A DNA stretch of 64,000 nucleotides from Apostichopus japonicus (GCF_037975245.1 NC_092568.1:31902501-31966500); one strand, 5' to 3'. Positions 11,800 to 23,426 are shown, counted from the first letter of the stretch. The notes: generated by a model from the letters alone, not told the origin. Numbers and translations: made by a program.

Positions 11800-13035
11800 A
11801 TGAATACTTCATTAGTCGATTCAAGTATCCATTTTGACCAACTCAGTTCTCAGCTGATCGTTCCGTTACCGATATTAGTGATCATTCTGATGATGCTCGC
11901 AGCATCATCCATATTTACGATCATGACATCCTTCATCTCATCCTTTGCGATTTTCAGTGACAAGGAACTTTACCAAAAGACTGAGAATCCGTTTCTAGTC
12001 AGTTTAGTGGTCTCTGACGGGATGCTGTCAGTTGGCTGGTCCTCTTTTGTTGCCATTTATGTCTTGTGTGGAAGGGATCAACCGGTGGAGCCAACAACGA
12101 TTATTCGAATGTGGAAGTTATTTCGTTACTATCGTTTCACCAGTACTATATCCGCTCTCTTCATCACCTTGAATCGATTACTCTTGATTACCCGACCCTA
12201 TCCGACTTATCTACGACTTCAAAGTAGACGTAATGTCGTCATCATGATTGCTGTGATTTGGATGATCGTATTTTTCTGTCAAGCTGAAGAATTCTTGTTT
12301 CCGAATTTCTTACGACCAGAATGCCTGCTAGGTTCTGGCGGTTTGGGGGATGGATTTGTAGTTAGAATGCGAGTTTTAATTATATTTATTATACCTATGT
12401 TGTCCTTGATCTTTGCTAATCTCGCTTTGATGTTTTTCATCCGTCTCAAAGTGAGAAGGTGTACTCCTTCTAAATTCAACAGCGATGGTAACCAAATCGG
12501 CCGGTCGAAACAAAAATTTATCCACGTGACTTCCGTGAGTAAATCTGCCGAAACAAGTAGTCATCTTACACCAAACCAATTGCTAAACTTACCTCTACCG
12601 GAAGTGACATCATCAGCCTGTACCATGGAAACAGACGTAGGCCTATCTACAGATTCTCACAAACCAAGGAAAATTAAGAAAACGTTATCGGTGTCGGACA
12701 TTTTAATGTCTCGATACTCCCGGTCTAATGACAAAAGCAATGTTTCAATTACACGCGGAACTGCAAAGGATAGAAACCTCGCAAAGACAAAATATAAGCG
12801 TTCGTCGCTGGTGTTATGCATTTCCCTAGTAACCGTCGCCATGGTTTTTACCCTACCATTAACGATATACCTATTCGTTACGTCTTGGTTCCCCGCTCTG
12901 CATAGCCCCATGATTTGGATGATTACTTTCTTCTTAACATTTCTCAACCCGGTTGGAAATTCAATAGTTTACGTCTTGACAAACAGAAAGATAAGATTAT
13001 TCTATGTTAAGTTGTTGCGGAAGTACCGTACTTAA
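11800..13035 (+). CDS. Rhodopsin-class (class A) 7TM G-protein-coupled receptor, orphan, intronless
   Basis: One uninterrupted frame of 411 residues. The first true ATG is at 11800 (A at -3); an in-frame TAA sits at 11785-11787, so the start is well bounded. Seven hydrophobic segments lie at about residues 23-47, 64-89, 102-124, 140-160, 186-210, 338-360 and 367-388. Class A landmarks are D73 in SLVVSD (TM2), W in VIWMIV (TM4) and P in IIPML (TM5). The DRY box is replaced by NRL (residues 125-127). TM6 has FTLPL rather than CWxP. The TM7 motif reads NSIVY instead of NPxxY. There is no Cys at the usual start of TM3, although a Cys occurs in loop 2. The third cytoplasmic loop is long (about 125 residues), rich in Ser/Thr/Lys. 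An N-glycosylation site is at Asn2. The ligand is unknown. It may belong to a lineage-specific intronless receptor expansion. Confidence 0.85.
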   Translation: MNTSLVDSSIHFDQLSSQLIVPLPILVIILMMLAASSIFTIMTSFISSFAIFSDKELYQKTENPFLVSLVVSDGMLSVGWSSFVAIYVLCGRDQPVEPTTIIRMWKLFRYYRFTSTISALFITLNRLLLITRPYPTYLRLQSRRNVVIMIAVIWMIVFFCQAEEFLFPNFLRPECLLGSGGLGDGFVVRMRVLIIFIIPMLSLIFANLALMFFIRLKVRRCTPSKFNSDGNQIGRSKQKFIHVTSVSKSAETSSHLTPNQLLNLPLPEVTSSACTMETDVGLSTDSHKPRKIKKTLSVSDILMSRYSRSNDKSNVSITRGTAKDRNLAKTKYKRSSLVLCISLVTVAMVFTLPLTIYLFVTSWFPALHSPMIWMITFFLTFLNPVGNSIVYVLTNRKIRLFYVKLLRKYRT

Positions 13036-13569
13036 TGTTCAGGTAGTCACTACACTATACAGCTGCATGGCGAGACGAATATGCGCAGGAGCTAAATCAA
13101 TAACAGCCAATGACATGTAAATGTTGAACGATCAAATATATTATTCGTTTAGCATGGAATACAAACCAGTAGTTTGTCGTTTTTACCAACTCAATTAATA
13201 GTTCTGTATATATACATCAGTTTATGTGATATGACGTTCAACAACATATTAAAACATCTTATAATGATAGAAAACAGTTTAGTCATCGGATTTTATCTAA
13301 CGGAATATGACGTGCATGATAACTATATGCTATATCAAATAATGATAAATGATATAAAGTAACATTTAGCATATAGACACATAACTTGTATAAACAAAGT
13401 GAAAGAATGATGCCATAGACACACGCATGCGCACTTTTGCACATTCAGGTTCCAATGATAGCAAACGGATGCAAATAGTGTTATTCTACATACATCCTTA
13501 TATGGCCTATTTATTATCAATTTCTATATAGTAAATATTAAACATGAGAAATGTATTTCCATCGTTTTA

Positions 13570-13575
13570 AATAAA
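13570..13575 (+). terminator. AATAAA poly(A) signal downstream of the GPCR
   Basis: AATAAA about 535 bp after the stop codon, within AT-rich sequence that has no other gene. Assignment to the GPCR is by position only. Confidence 0.35.
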
Positions 13576-15160
13576 AAAGTGTTTTTGAAAGGTTTGGATC
13601 ATTTTGTGGCAATTTTTTCGTTTGCTTAATCGCAGAAGCGTAACTCCTATGGGCTCGGACCGTGATGAGCCGGGAGCCCCGACCAAAAGGGGCCCCTCGC
13701 TATACTGATGCGTAGAACAAGGGTACCTCTTTGGATAGGGAGGGTCCGTTTTTCCTTTGGAAAGAAAAACTCATGCAAGACTAAACAAGACAATATACAT
13801 ATTTTCAAGTGATTCGGAATACGGACATCATGATCATGTGCTCATTTGAGTATTAATGTATGTATCGAAAAAATGTATTTGGTACTGTCAGAAAGACCAT
13901 TTTCTGATTCACGAAATTTTCAAACCTTGTACATGTACAATGAAGTATGTGCTCGTGACGTCAATTATGGAATGATAATTTACTCAAATTTGGAGTGGTT
14001 CTGAGTGGTCCTTTTGATGCTGTTGTCAATTTAGCTCCATAAAAGCCCTTTTATTAATTTTAAACGGAATAAAATGGTAAATGACAAACATATACAGTAA
14101 CTGACACGTTCTTCTACATCATTGACCAGATCCGATGTAAAAATTCGGTATTTCATGGTAAATATGGCACTAACCCTAACCCTAGGGTTAACCCTATAGG
14201 GTTAAACAAAAATGTGAGAGAAATGATGTACAAACTGATAAATCGACGGGTTTTTTTTAGGGGCGGTTCCTTAATGAACAGTTGATATTATCTGAACATT
14301 TGGTCTGCCAATTATCTAAATGAAGAAAATTATAAGGAATTCTGCTTTTTTTTTAGCGACAGAAGTAGCGCTATCGCGCAATCGTCAAAGTTACAACTTT
14401 AGAGGGCGTCCCGGTTGGTCCTTTTGGTGATTTTTCCTAGAATTCTCGCTAGGCTCGTCCACAGTATAAAAGTAAACAATTACAGACATGATCCGAGTCA
14501 TGAACAAGGCTTAAAAGATAACCAAATCTAATTGGGGAACTTAAAATGTTTCTTATTATTAATATGGACTTAACTACGTATCGCTGGTTGTAAAAGATAA
14601 GGAAGGCCAAATTTGCGTAGTAATTATTTGAAATTAAATGCCCACTGGCTTCATGCAAATTACTTGGTCCTTTAGGTGATGAGTATATCGTACGATTTCG
14701 CTACACGCCGTAATTGGTCAATTTAAACTAACATTAAAACTTAAAACAGATTGATACCATTCCGCTCATATATAGGCGTACAATGTAAAAAAATCGTTAA
14801 GGTGTGTCTAGATTTGGATTATTGTTTACAGAGGGACTGGATTTTTCTCAGTTAAGATTATTTCTTGGACTCATCAAGCTTCCCAAAATATCTCATCAAA
14901 AACATTTCAAATGGGCAGAGTATCTAGTATGACCTCATTTACATATCTGCATATATAAAGTACTCAATTCAGTGGTAGAGCTATGGAAGGGGGGTAATTA
15001 ACTCTGCCCACCCTTTCCCCCAACCAAATCTGATACTTACCCCAACTATATAAAGTCAGGCTAATCATTTGCATTAGAAAAAAATCAACGCAAATCATTT
15101 ATATGAAAAGGCCTTTTGACAAGTAAAAACTTCCCGAAGAGGAACAACAATCCCTCCCCC
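13576..15160. other. Gene-free stretch
   Basis: No coding exon is recognised. Apart from the telomere-like motif near 14170 there is only unique-looking AT-rich DNA and a GC-rich block at about 13640-13750 that may be a decayed repeat. Confidence 0.5.
14170..14206. repeat. Interstitial telomere-like inverted motif
   Basis: Contains CTAACCCTAACCCTAGGGTT followed by AACCCTATAGGGTTAAAC, i.e. CCCTAA units meeting TTAGGG units head to head twice. TAACCCTAGGGTTA and TAACCCTATAGGGTTA are each perfect palindromes that overlap. TTAGGG is the metazoan telomere repeat. The array is far too short to be a telomere. Confidence 0.7.
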
Positions 15161-17036
15161 CAGGGACGTAGCTAAGTCATCATGATTTTTTATTGGGGGG
15201 CGTAGTGGCTGAAAATCCAACTGGATGGGTTTCGAAGCCAGAAAATTTCGACTGCTGCCTTGTACCCCACCCCCCCCCCCCCCCTCCCCGCTACTCAACG
15301 TGATACGATCAGTAGCAGTCAGACACCCCATCTTTCGCGACTGCACTTTTGTTCCGAACTTTTATCGATACATATGTACCCACTGGCACTCACTTCACAA
15401 ATTTATTAGTCCGCCCCCCCCCCACGCCCAACCAAGAATTCGGGCAATATGCTGATAATTTTTCGGGCATCTACTGAAAGAAAAAATAATTTGCAATGTA
15501 TTTTCAATGGTTAAACTTATATTTTTCTAATAATTAATATTTTAACGACTTCCCCAATAATTCTAACCAATGTTACACAGAATAACACGGAAAATGATTG
15601 TATGTTATTGGCATGCGATGTAATAACCGATGTATGCCCATATGATATGCACATTAACAGGTTTGTATGGTGGAGTATAAGGATCGCGAGATACAATTAG
15701 TGGCAAGGAAAACGTGGTAAATTTGACTGAATAAGGTCAATTTTGACCGAGATTTTTCAATTTTTAGGTCATTCACAATCACAGGAATATATGTATAGGC
15801 CTAGATAAACTAAAGTGCGACAGTCGGAAATTCCGATTTTCCAACTATCGTCAGTTTTACCAAGTTGGGGGGTGGGGGTGAGAAACCCCACCCCCTCTAG
15901 CGAAGTCCATGCCTCCCCCATATCATAATTATATTTTTGCCCTCAAAATATACCTTGCCGCAGTTGGGGCACCACCCGTCTTGTTCTGGGTGAGAGTTAT
16001 GTGTTGCATATGTACCACAGTACATGTTGGTATTGATGCAAAGCATCAATGTGGGGTGTAATTTGATACACCAGGGGAGGATCCGGGGGGGTGGGGGTTT
16101 AAACCTCCCTTGAGTTTTCTGAATTTAAAAAAAAACACCTTCATTTGTACGCAGTGCTCTCCTATTTCGCAGGATCCACACAGAGCCCGTATAGATCTAC
16201 TCAGGATCGAGTTGAAGATTGTAATTTGAGTGATTTTACCCAGGGACACACCCTCCCCTTAGACCTTTCCCCTACCATTTCAGTCATTTCAATTTAGCTG
16301 AGAGTGAACACGAAAACTCCACTTAAAAGTGTTTCAAGGATTTGGGGCCAGAGATCCTTCTCCTGTGCAGCCTCAAAATTGTGGAATTACTTACCTCAAT
16401 CAGTAAGACTTGTCAACAGCCTTGGAACCTTCAAGATATATCTAAAAACTTAATACCTGTTCCAAATTCCATATATGTAATATTTTTTCTGCAAAGCGCC
16501 ATGAGCTACTTCCGGCGGATACCGGCGCTATACAAAGTGTCCATTATTATTATTATTATTAAATATTTTCGGGTTCTGTTGCCCAGTGTCCTTGCAATTA
16601 TGACTGTCAGGGTCTCTGCAGAGGCACTGATGCTCCCATTTTGGCTGCTATTGGGTTGCCATTTTGTAAAATTTCCTCGCGCTCCATGACAACCGATGGT
16701 GGCGCTTCGCTTTATAGTTACTACTATATAATTTAAATTTTGCTGAGTGTACATGCACGGAAACCCGACTTGTTCCCAGCAACAAATGGTGGGGTCCTGC
16801 TTTGATGTGCAACTGTCTGCAACATCATAACCTATTGTTTTCTACTGCCTACTCCTGCAAAGATACTAGACAACGTTTAGCAAGTAACACCGGTTTTATT
16901 AACCCCCCCCCGCCCCCACAAAGTCGTGAATCCCTTTAGGGCCCACCCAGACACACCTACACTCAGATGTAAAAAATCTATTCAGTTGGTAGTTTGGAGT
17001 TTCTTCACCCATCATCTGATCCTAGCTACGTCCCTG
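15161..17036. mobile_element. Possible TIR element bounded by CAGGGACGTAGCTA
   Basis: CAGGGACGTAGCTA at 15161-15174 and its exact reverse complement at 17023-17036 face each other across 1.88 kb. A 14-bp perfect match at this spacing suggests terminal inverted repeats of a DNA transposon or two oppositely oriented copies of one. No transposase and no clear target-site duplication is seen. The interior holds C-runs (15267-15285, 15414-15423) and a LINE fragment. Confidence 0.4.
16340..16553 (+). mobile_element. 5'-truncated LINE retrotransposon, 3' end
   Basis: The frame from 16352 to TAA at 16451-16453 reads AASKLWNYLPQSVRLVNSLG then TFKIYLKT, the conserved C-terminal tail (LWNxLP...S...FKxxLKT) of CR1/L2-type LINE reverse transcriptases. 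It is followed by a short 3' UTR and an (ATT)n tail at about 16540-16560. Only the last 34 codons remain, as expected of truncated target-primed insertions. Confidence 0.8.
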
Positions 17037-17439
17037 ATTGGTTGTCCACAGATAATTGTGCAATATTATGGGTAGGTTTTGAAGTAAATCTAACGAGAAA
17101 TGTGAATTTTAATATTCTGAACATATAATGGGCTTAAAACCTTGAAAAGTGGAACTAATGGGTATTGTGGGCCGCGACGTAGAATAACCTACAAAAGCAA
17201 TGATCCACGGGAGATGAGATGACGTCAAACATGATGTTGGACAAGTGACAATCTTCAAAAAGGTTATGGATGAAAACAAATATTGAGAAATACTTGGTTC
17301 TCAGGCCAAAGTGTACATCGGGTTGGCCATTCTCATGCTCTGGAAGTGCCATTTCTGGTGATCTAGGGTGTATCAAAACCCCAAAATTTCTTGTACGCTC
17401 CGCGCCAACCGAAGGTGGCGCTCCGCTTAGATAATAATT

Positions 17440-18430
17440 TGTGCCGGGACAACTACCCCCGGACATGCACCCCCCAAGGCCAAAAAACCCTGAGGATAAG
17501 TACCCTCGGGACAAGTACCCCCTTGACAATTACCATCAAGGACTTTTACCCCCATGCCCCGGCAATAACCTCTGGGAAAACTCCACATGCACAAACACAC
17601 CGGCACAGATACCTCACCCAGGTTACTACCCCAACTATACCAGAATGCACCCAAGTAACCCCCCTCCCCCCTCTAGCCTGTGAACAAAGCGCACCTTTAG
17701 CTGGTGAACCCCGTAGTACGAAAGCCCATTAGGGCCATGAAAGCAAATTTTCTTAATCTGATATATCAGATTATTTTTCTGATGTAACCAAATTTAATAG
17801 TGCAATATAAAGCCCTATACAAAAACTAACATAACATAACATCAAGTAATATTACTCAGAAGAAAACTTAAAAATGGTAAGTCGCAATAAGCCATAAATG
17901 TTCGGAGATTAATTATACAGAATAGTGTCACTCTAACAAATAGTAAATTAATAGTTACTACCATCAGTGACTAATGCCCAACCCCCCCCCCCCTCATGCT
18001 TCCTCAACCGCCGGCCCCACCTATCTTGCCCTGGACCTTGGTCCATTGTCAAACACTATCGAGGAGTTTTGGGGGCTCATATATGAAAAGGTCAAATCTT
18101 TTAAAAAGTCTGGAGGTTAAAAAAAAAAAAATACCTGCATATCTGTCGCTGCATCCGTCCCCTATAGTTAACGGCATATGTCCGGGGGATATCGTTCCGG
18201 GGGTATTTATCCTGGGGGTAATTGACTAGGGGGTATTCGTCCGAGGAGGTAGTTGTCCAGGTGTGTAGTTGTCCAGGGGATTTTTGTCCTCGGGGGTAAT
18301 TGTCCTGTGGGTATCTGTCGGGGAGGTTGTTATCCTGGGTGATTCTCCGGGGGGTAAATTTTCCGTGGGTTATTGACTGTGGGGAAATCGTCCGGGGGGT
18401 ATTTGTCTGGGGGGTATTTGTCCGGTCACG
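17440..18430. mobile_element. Foldback-like element with tandem-repeat termini, copy 1
   Basis: The left end (17441-17640) is built of degenerate 'GGACAAxTACCCCC' units and the right end (18178-18430) of the same units reverse-complemented. The outermost bases match: GTGCCGGGACAACTACCCCC on the left and GTGACCGGACAAATACCCCC on the right when inverted. About 540 bp lie between. No transposase frame and no target duplication were found. Its ends match those of the element at 40926-43779, so the two belong to one family. Confidence 0.65.
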
Positions 18431-19213
18431 CTGGAACCTAGTGAGGGTGCTCCAATGAGAAACTGGGGAGACCATATAGTTCCTCATGGGGGAAACATAA
18501 TCTTTGCAAACTTACATTGGGCATGCAAAATAATGTCTCTGATGTGCAAATGAAGCCAGTTTTTCTCTATAAGTATTAAATTAATATCTTCATATGGCGA
18601 GCTAGAGAAATGACCATTACTTGATAACTACACATGGTAATCAATATCTGGCTTCATGTATTAATGGCTAATTTTGCAACAGAGGTTCTCTGAAAATTTG
18701 AACTGAATAGCTCAAACTGTTACTCAGTTATGGAAATTCTGCTATAAATACAACAACATAGTTAAAGCTGAGAAAAACAAAGAAATACTTGAGCAGCACT
18801 GTGAAATTATGTGTGCAGAACAAAATGACTCCAACATAAAGACTAAAGACCTTATTTCTTTCTTCTTTCTATTTATTTCAATAATTTACAATTCAAATTC
18901 ATTAATCTGTACAAATTTAAATTCATAAAAACTATTAGAATTAAATTAAATGCATCATTATTGAAATAATTAGTAAACAAAAAACAACACAGAACCCTGA
19001 GAACAGACACCCTGAGAAGTAAACAGAAATAACATTAAGATCCACATACATAATAAATCAGACAATCATTGCTCTAAATCAAAGACCCCCTTCCGCCTAC
19101 AATTGGCACATAACATAACAAAAATTACCCCTAATTAAAAGGTTAATTATCCAATTAAAGACAAAAAAACACAAATTTCTATGACTTGGAGTGTAATGTA
19201 GTTGGAAGTTTCT

Positions 19214-19272
19214 ACGGCACATGACAGTATGAATACAGCTTACATGCCTGTATGTATACTGTCATGTGCCGT
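19214..19272. repeat. Pre-miRNA-sized hairpin
   Basis: Arms of 25 bases, ACGGCACATGACAGTAT + GA + ATACAG and its complement, pair at all but two adjacent central positions around a 9-base loop. It could be a microRNA precursor or a short palindromic transposon relic; the sequence alone does not decide. Confidence 0.6.
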
Positions 19273-19422
19273 TAAAGCAAATTAACAAGCAAAGAGGCAG
19301 TGAGGTAGCAGTAGGTTAATACAGCTTAACTCATTGACAAATTATTGACAAAGTTATGATGGCTGACAGTGGCTACACATCTCAGTAAAGTATATTCCCT
19401 TCCTGTCTTCTCTCGCTTTAAT

Positions 19423-19497
19423 TTTGTCCTATGTGGGTTTAACTACTGTATCAATCAACTATTCAGTAAGAGGGTAGGTAAACCCACATAGGACAAA
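19423..19497. repeat. Long inverted repeat, 19-bp perfect arms
   Basis: TTTGTCCTATGTGGGTTTA at 19423-19441 and its exact complement at 19479-19497, with a 37-base loop. The stem continues imperfectly outward to about 19392 and 19515 through pyrimidine- and purine-rich arms. Confidence 0.75.
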
Positions 19498-19557
19498 GAG
19501 AGAGACAAGGAATACACATCACTGGGATCTGTAAATTAAGAAGAAAAAGAAAGAAAA

Positions 19558-19770
19558 AATCTAAGCTAATGGCAGGGAGGTGATCTCCACGGCAACAAGA
19601 CGGTGTATTTACAAGCCGTGTTAGTTTTAGCTTTGTACATGCAGGGGACAGGGGGAAGCTACTGTATTTATGTCAGCAAAGTAATGTAAAGAGAAAACAG
19701 TACAATGGAAGGTACAATGACAAGACAAACACTTTAATTAAAAGAGAAAAAGAAAGAAAGAAACAAGAGC
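19558..19770. repeat. About 200-bp dispersed repeat, copy 1
   Basis: Shares GGTGATCTCCACGGCAACAA, GTGTATTTACAAGC and GTACATGCAGGGGACAGGGG with the copies at 21390-21592 and 21593-21765, in the same order and orientation. Confidence 0.85.
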
Positions 19771-21389
19771 ATCAATGACGCAGTATCTCAATACTGGAAG
19801 TTTTAATTTCGATTCCTAATTTCAAATTTTTGCTCTTTGACTCTGTCTCTACAATTATCAATATCAATCATGGTACGACAAATATATAACTTGCATTTAA
19901 GCTACTTTGCCACGAATAGTCTCTGCAGGTTACACTTTATCCTGCTAGCGCTGCCTTTAGCACTCATTGCCTGTTTGTCGAAAGAACGACGTTGCAAGGT
20001 TTAGTAATGTCATAGAATACCTAAGATACCTCCTCCTCCCCTAATAGCCACCTCAGTTCCTCTCCATTTTGTTATTTTATTTTAATTCTTTGTACATTTT
20101 ATGTCAAACATCACAGGTTCAAAAGAAAGCTAAACATACTTCTTATAACCTTATATCCTTATAAATAAAACATAACCTTATACAATTTTTATAGTCTTAT
20201 AAAAGTTGTGATGCTATGGCCGGCTCCTCTTTTATAAGTACCCATCAAACAAACTTACCCTGGTCCTTCCTAGGAAAAGCTGTCTGAACACCAGTACAAT
20301 GCTAATGTGGCTATCACTGAAAGCCTAATAATAGTAATAGGCTTAGGCTAGGCCTATACAGTATATTTTTTAAATGCATTAGCCTAGGCCTAAGAAGCCT
20401 TCAGAAGTACAAAAATGTGTAAACGTAATTATACAAAAATACATGAAGGGCAATCAAACAAACTTATCATGGCCCTTGCTCTGAAAAGCTACCTGAACAC
20501 CAATACCGTCCTTAAATGGATGTTACAAAAACGAAGGCCTAATATAAATTAAATGCACTACGTAAAATTCAACAGTACACGATGTGTATATGTAATTAGC
20601 ATGCAATAAACTACTACTACCTCGCGTACCTAACTACAGTACAGAAAATTGGTCGCGAAGGTAGCCATTTTCGTATATCTAACATGTAGCTGTCATGAGT
20701 CATAGCCAATCTGCTACAAACCAGACTTGGAGGCGGGGCTTAATCATCAAAAACGGACCTTTTTACTTAAAGTAGGGGCGGCAGCTCAGTGTTGTTTTAA
20801 GAAAGAAAAATCATTCAAACATCAAATAAAGCAAATAAAAGCCATAAAATGTCATTTACAGCTAGTAAAATTCTTATTCATACCTACCTGTAAAAACAAA
20901 TGAAAGTTTAAAATGTTAATAAAATATATAATAAATAGGACCCTATCTTAGATGATACCACTGTTGAAAGACAATTCTATTCTATTCCATTCATAAAACA
21001 TTAAACCGCAGATAACAAACCAATGGCTGAGAAGTAATATGTCATGTGCCCATAATAAACCATAAGACATCGAATAATAATTAACAAATGAGCAGGAAAA
21101 CGTGGGCAAAAGTTCCCTACTAACAAGTTAACTACTAAAAGGGTATGATTCAATCGTTTTTCAGTCCGATTTGGCCCGATTTGGACATAAATCAGTGAAA
21201 AAGTCATAGAATGAGATAAAGTTCTCGAATAAAAAAGAATAACTATTGTTGGTCTATATGATATATTCTTGCTCTGGAAATTCCAGAGAAAAAGAGCTTT
21301 GTATGAAGACGCTGAAAATTTTTTAAGAGGAGAGAGAGTCCCACTTACTGTTACAATATCTCTATACGTGTAATGTATAGAGATAAAAA

Positions 21390-21765
21390 TCTAAGCTACT
21401 GGTAGGGAGGTGATCTCCACGGCAGCAAGACGGTGTATTTACAAGCCGTGTTAGTTTTAGCTTTGTACATGCAGGGGACAGGGGGAAGCTTTTGTATTTA
21501 CAGCAAAGCAATGTAAAGAGAAAACAGTACAATGGAAGGTACAATGACAAGACAAACACTTAAATTAAAAGAGAAAAAGAAAGAAAGAAAAAATCTAAGC
21601 TACTGGTAGGGAGGTGATCTCCACGGCAACAAGACGGTGTATTTACAAGCTGTGTTAGTTTTAGCTTTGTACATGCAGGGGACAGGGGGAAGCTTTTGTA
21701 TTTACAGCAAATCAATGGAAGGTACAATGACAAGACAAACACTTCAATTAAAACAAAGAAGCTAT
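21390..21765. repeat. About 200-bp repeat, two tandem copies
   Basis: Copies 2 (21390-21592) and 3 (21593-21765) of the repeat described at 19558, directly adjacent and nearly identical over most of their length. Copy 3 lacks part of the A-rich end. Confidence 0.88.
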
Positions 21766-21812
21766 TGTGTTTACAGCAACAAGTCAAATGACAAAAAAAG
21801 GTGCAAGACCAT

Positions 21813-22090
21813 GAGAAGACAAGGACTAGACATTACCAGGACAAAGACTAGACAATACCAGGACAAAGACTAGACATTACCAGGACAAAGACTAGACAAT
21901 ACCAGGACAAAGACTAGACAATACCATGACAAGGACTAGACAATACCAGGACAAGGACTAGACAATACCAGGACAAGGACTAGACAATACCAGGACAAGG
22001 ACTAGACAATACCAGGACAAGGACTAGACAATACCAGGACAAAGACTAGACTATAACAGAACAAAGACTAGACCATCCAGGACAAACTAA
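21813..22090. repeat. 22-bp minisatellite
   Basis: About 12 units of ACTAGACAATACCAGGACAA + GG, with AAAG/AAGG and ATT/AAT variants. It follows directly on the roughly 200-bp repeat copies. Confidence 0.95.
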
Positions 22091-22189
22091 AACCAAGGAT
22101 GGAAGGTCTCTACCGTTGTGATAATCTGTGCAGGTAGAATCTGACTACAAACTAAAACCAAGGATGGAAGGTCTCTACTGTTGTAATAC

Positions 22190-22217
22190 GTGACTTACGT
22201 GACGTCACGTAAGTCAC
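22190..22217. promoter_or_regulatory. 28-bp perfect palindrome centred on a CRE-type site
   Basis: GTGACTTACGTGAC is followed directly by its exact reverse complement, so the centre reads TGACGTCA, the canonical CREB/ATF site. ACTTACGTGAC occurs a third time at about 22230-22240. A regulatory role is inferred; a plain palindrome is also possible. Confidence 0.5.
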
Positions 22218-22845
22218 AAAGGGAAGTGTAACTTACGTGACAAGTTCATTCTCAACACTTTCACGCAGTTTTGATGGCTTCTATACTATAACAGGTTTAT
22301 AACACCTTCCTATTTATCAAAGATACCTACTCAGTTCTAAAAAGCAGGAACAACATTTATAATGTGAAGTAAATTGAAATGATGTGTTTGCCAAATTTAA
22401 ACTTCAACTTTTCCAGCTTACTGTACTGAAGCTCAGTGAAAATGACACCCTTGTATGCAGTTTCCATATCAATATTCATTATTTTTATTTGTTTATATGT
22501 CGATAAACAATGTCAGATTTCTTAACGAGTCCATAGATTCTACAAAATTCAATCAAAATGTGCAAGCCCTGCCCGACAGATCATGCGCCAATCAAATCTC
22601 TCTGTTTTGTTTACCACTGTTATGCCTAGGACTACTTTCACTTTTGTGGCTCTCCTGTGGTAGGTTTGTACTTTTTATGACCTTATCATAAGGTCCATAC
22701 ACTAGAAATGCCACTAAATATCACTGGTTTCATCCTTCTCGAGACTCATCAGACCTGTACAGACTGCAGCGGAACGCCACTCCTATGTGTCACAAACTTT
22801 AGTCCATACCAATCAGCCACAAACCAGATCAAATCAAATGTACAC

Positions 22846-23345
22846 CTAAAACCATTCAGTGCGCTTGATTATCAATCAAATTGTAAACACTCAACAACAT
22901 TCAGTGTGCTTGATTATCAATCAAATTGTAAACACTCAACACCATTCAGTGAGCTTCATTGCCAATCAAATGTACACCTAACACCATTCAGTGTGCTTGA
23001 TTATCAATCAAATTGTAAACACTCAACACCATTCAGTGTGCTTGATTATCAATCAAATTGTAAATACTCATCACTATTCAGTGCTTGATTGCCAATCATA
23101 TTGTAAACATTCAACACCATTCAGTGTGCTTGATTGTCAATCAAATTGTAAACACTTAACACCATTCAGTGTGCTTGATTGCCAATGAAGTTGTGCTCTT
23201 GACACCATTCAGTGTGCTTGATTTCCAACCCAATTCTACACCTAACACCATACTCTGCATGCATGGAATCAAATCACATACACTCGACAACATATAGGGT
23301 GCTTGATTGCCAATCAAATTGTAAAGTGAACACCATTTCTGTGTG
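22846..23345. repeat. About 44-bp degenerate minisatellite
   Basis: Roughly eleven units of CACCATTCAGTGTGCTTGAT followed by TATCAATCAAATTGTAAACACTCAA, with unit lengths varying. The last units extend into the duplicated block at 23268-26228. Confidence 0.9.
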
Positions 23346-23426
23346 CATGAATTGCAATACACATAACAAGTTAACACCATCATGCAGTGTGTTCAATATC
23401 CAAGGAAATTCCTGTATATTTCTTAC

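Larger units (their letters stand above)
18431..21812. other. Gene-free repeat-bearing stretch
   Basis: No coding exon is recognised on either strand. It lies downstream (3') of the minus-strand LRR gene and could hold its unrecognised terminal exons. It contains two long inverted repeats (about 19214-19272 and 19423-19497) and copies of a roughly 200-bp repeat. Confidence 0.5.
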
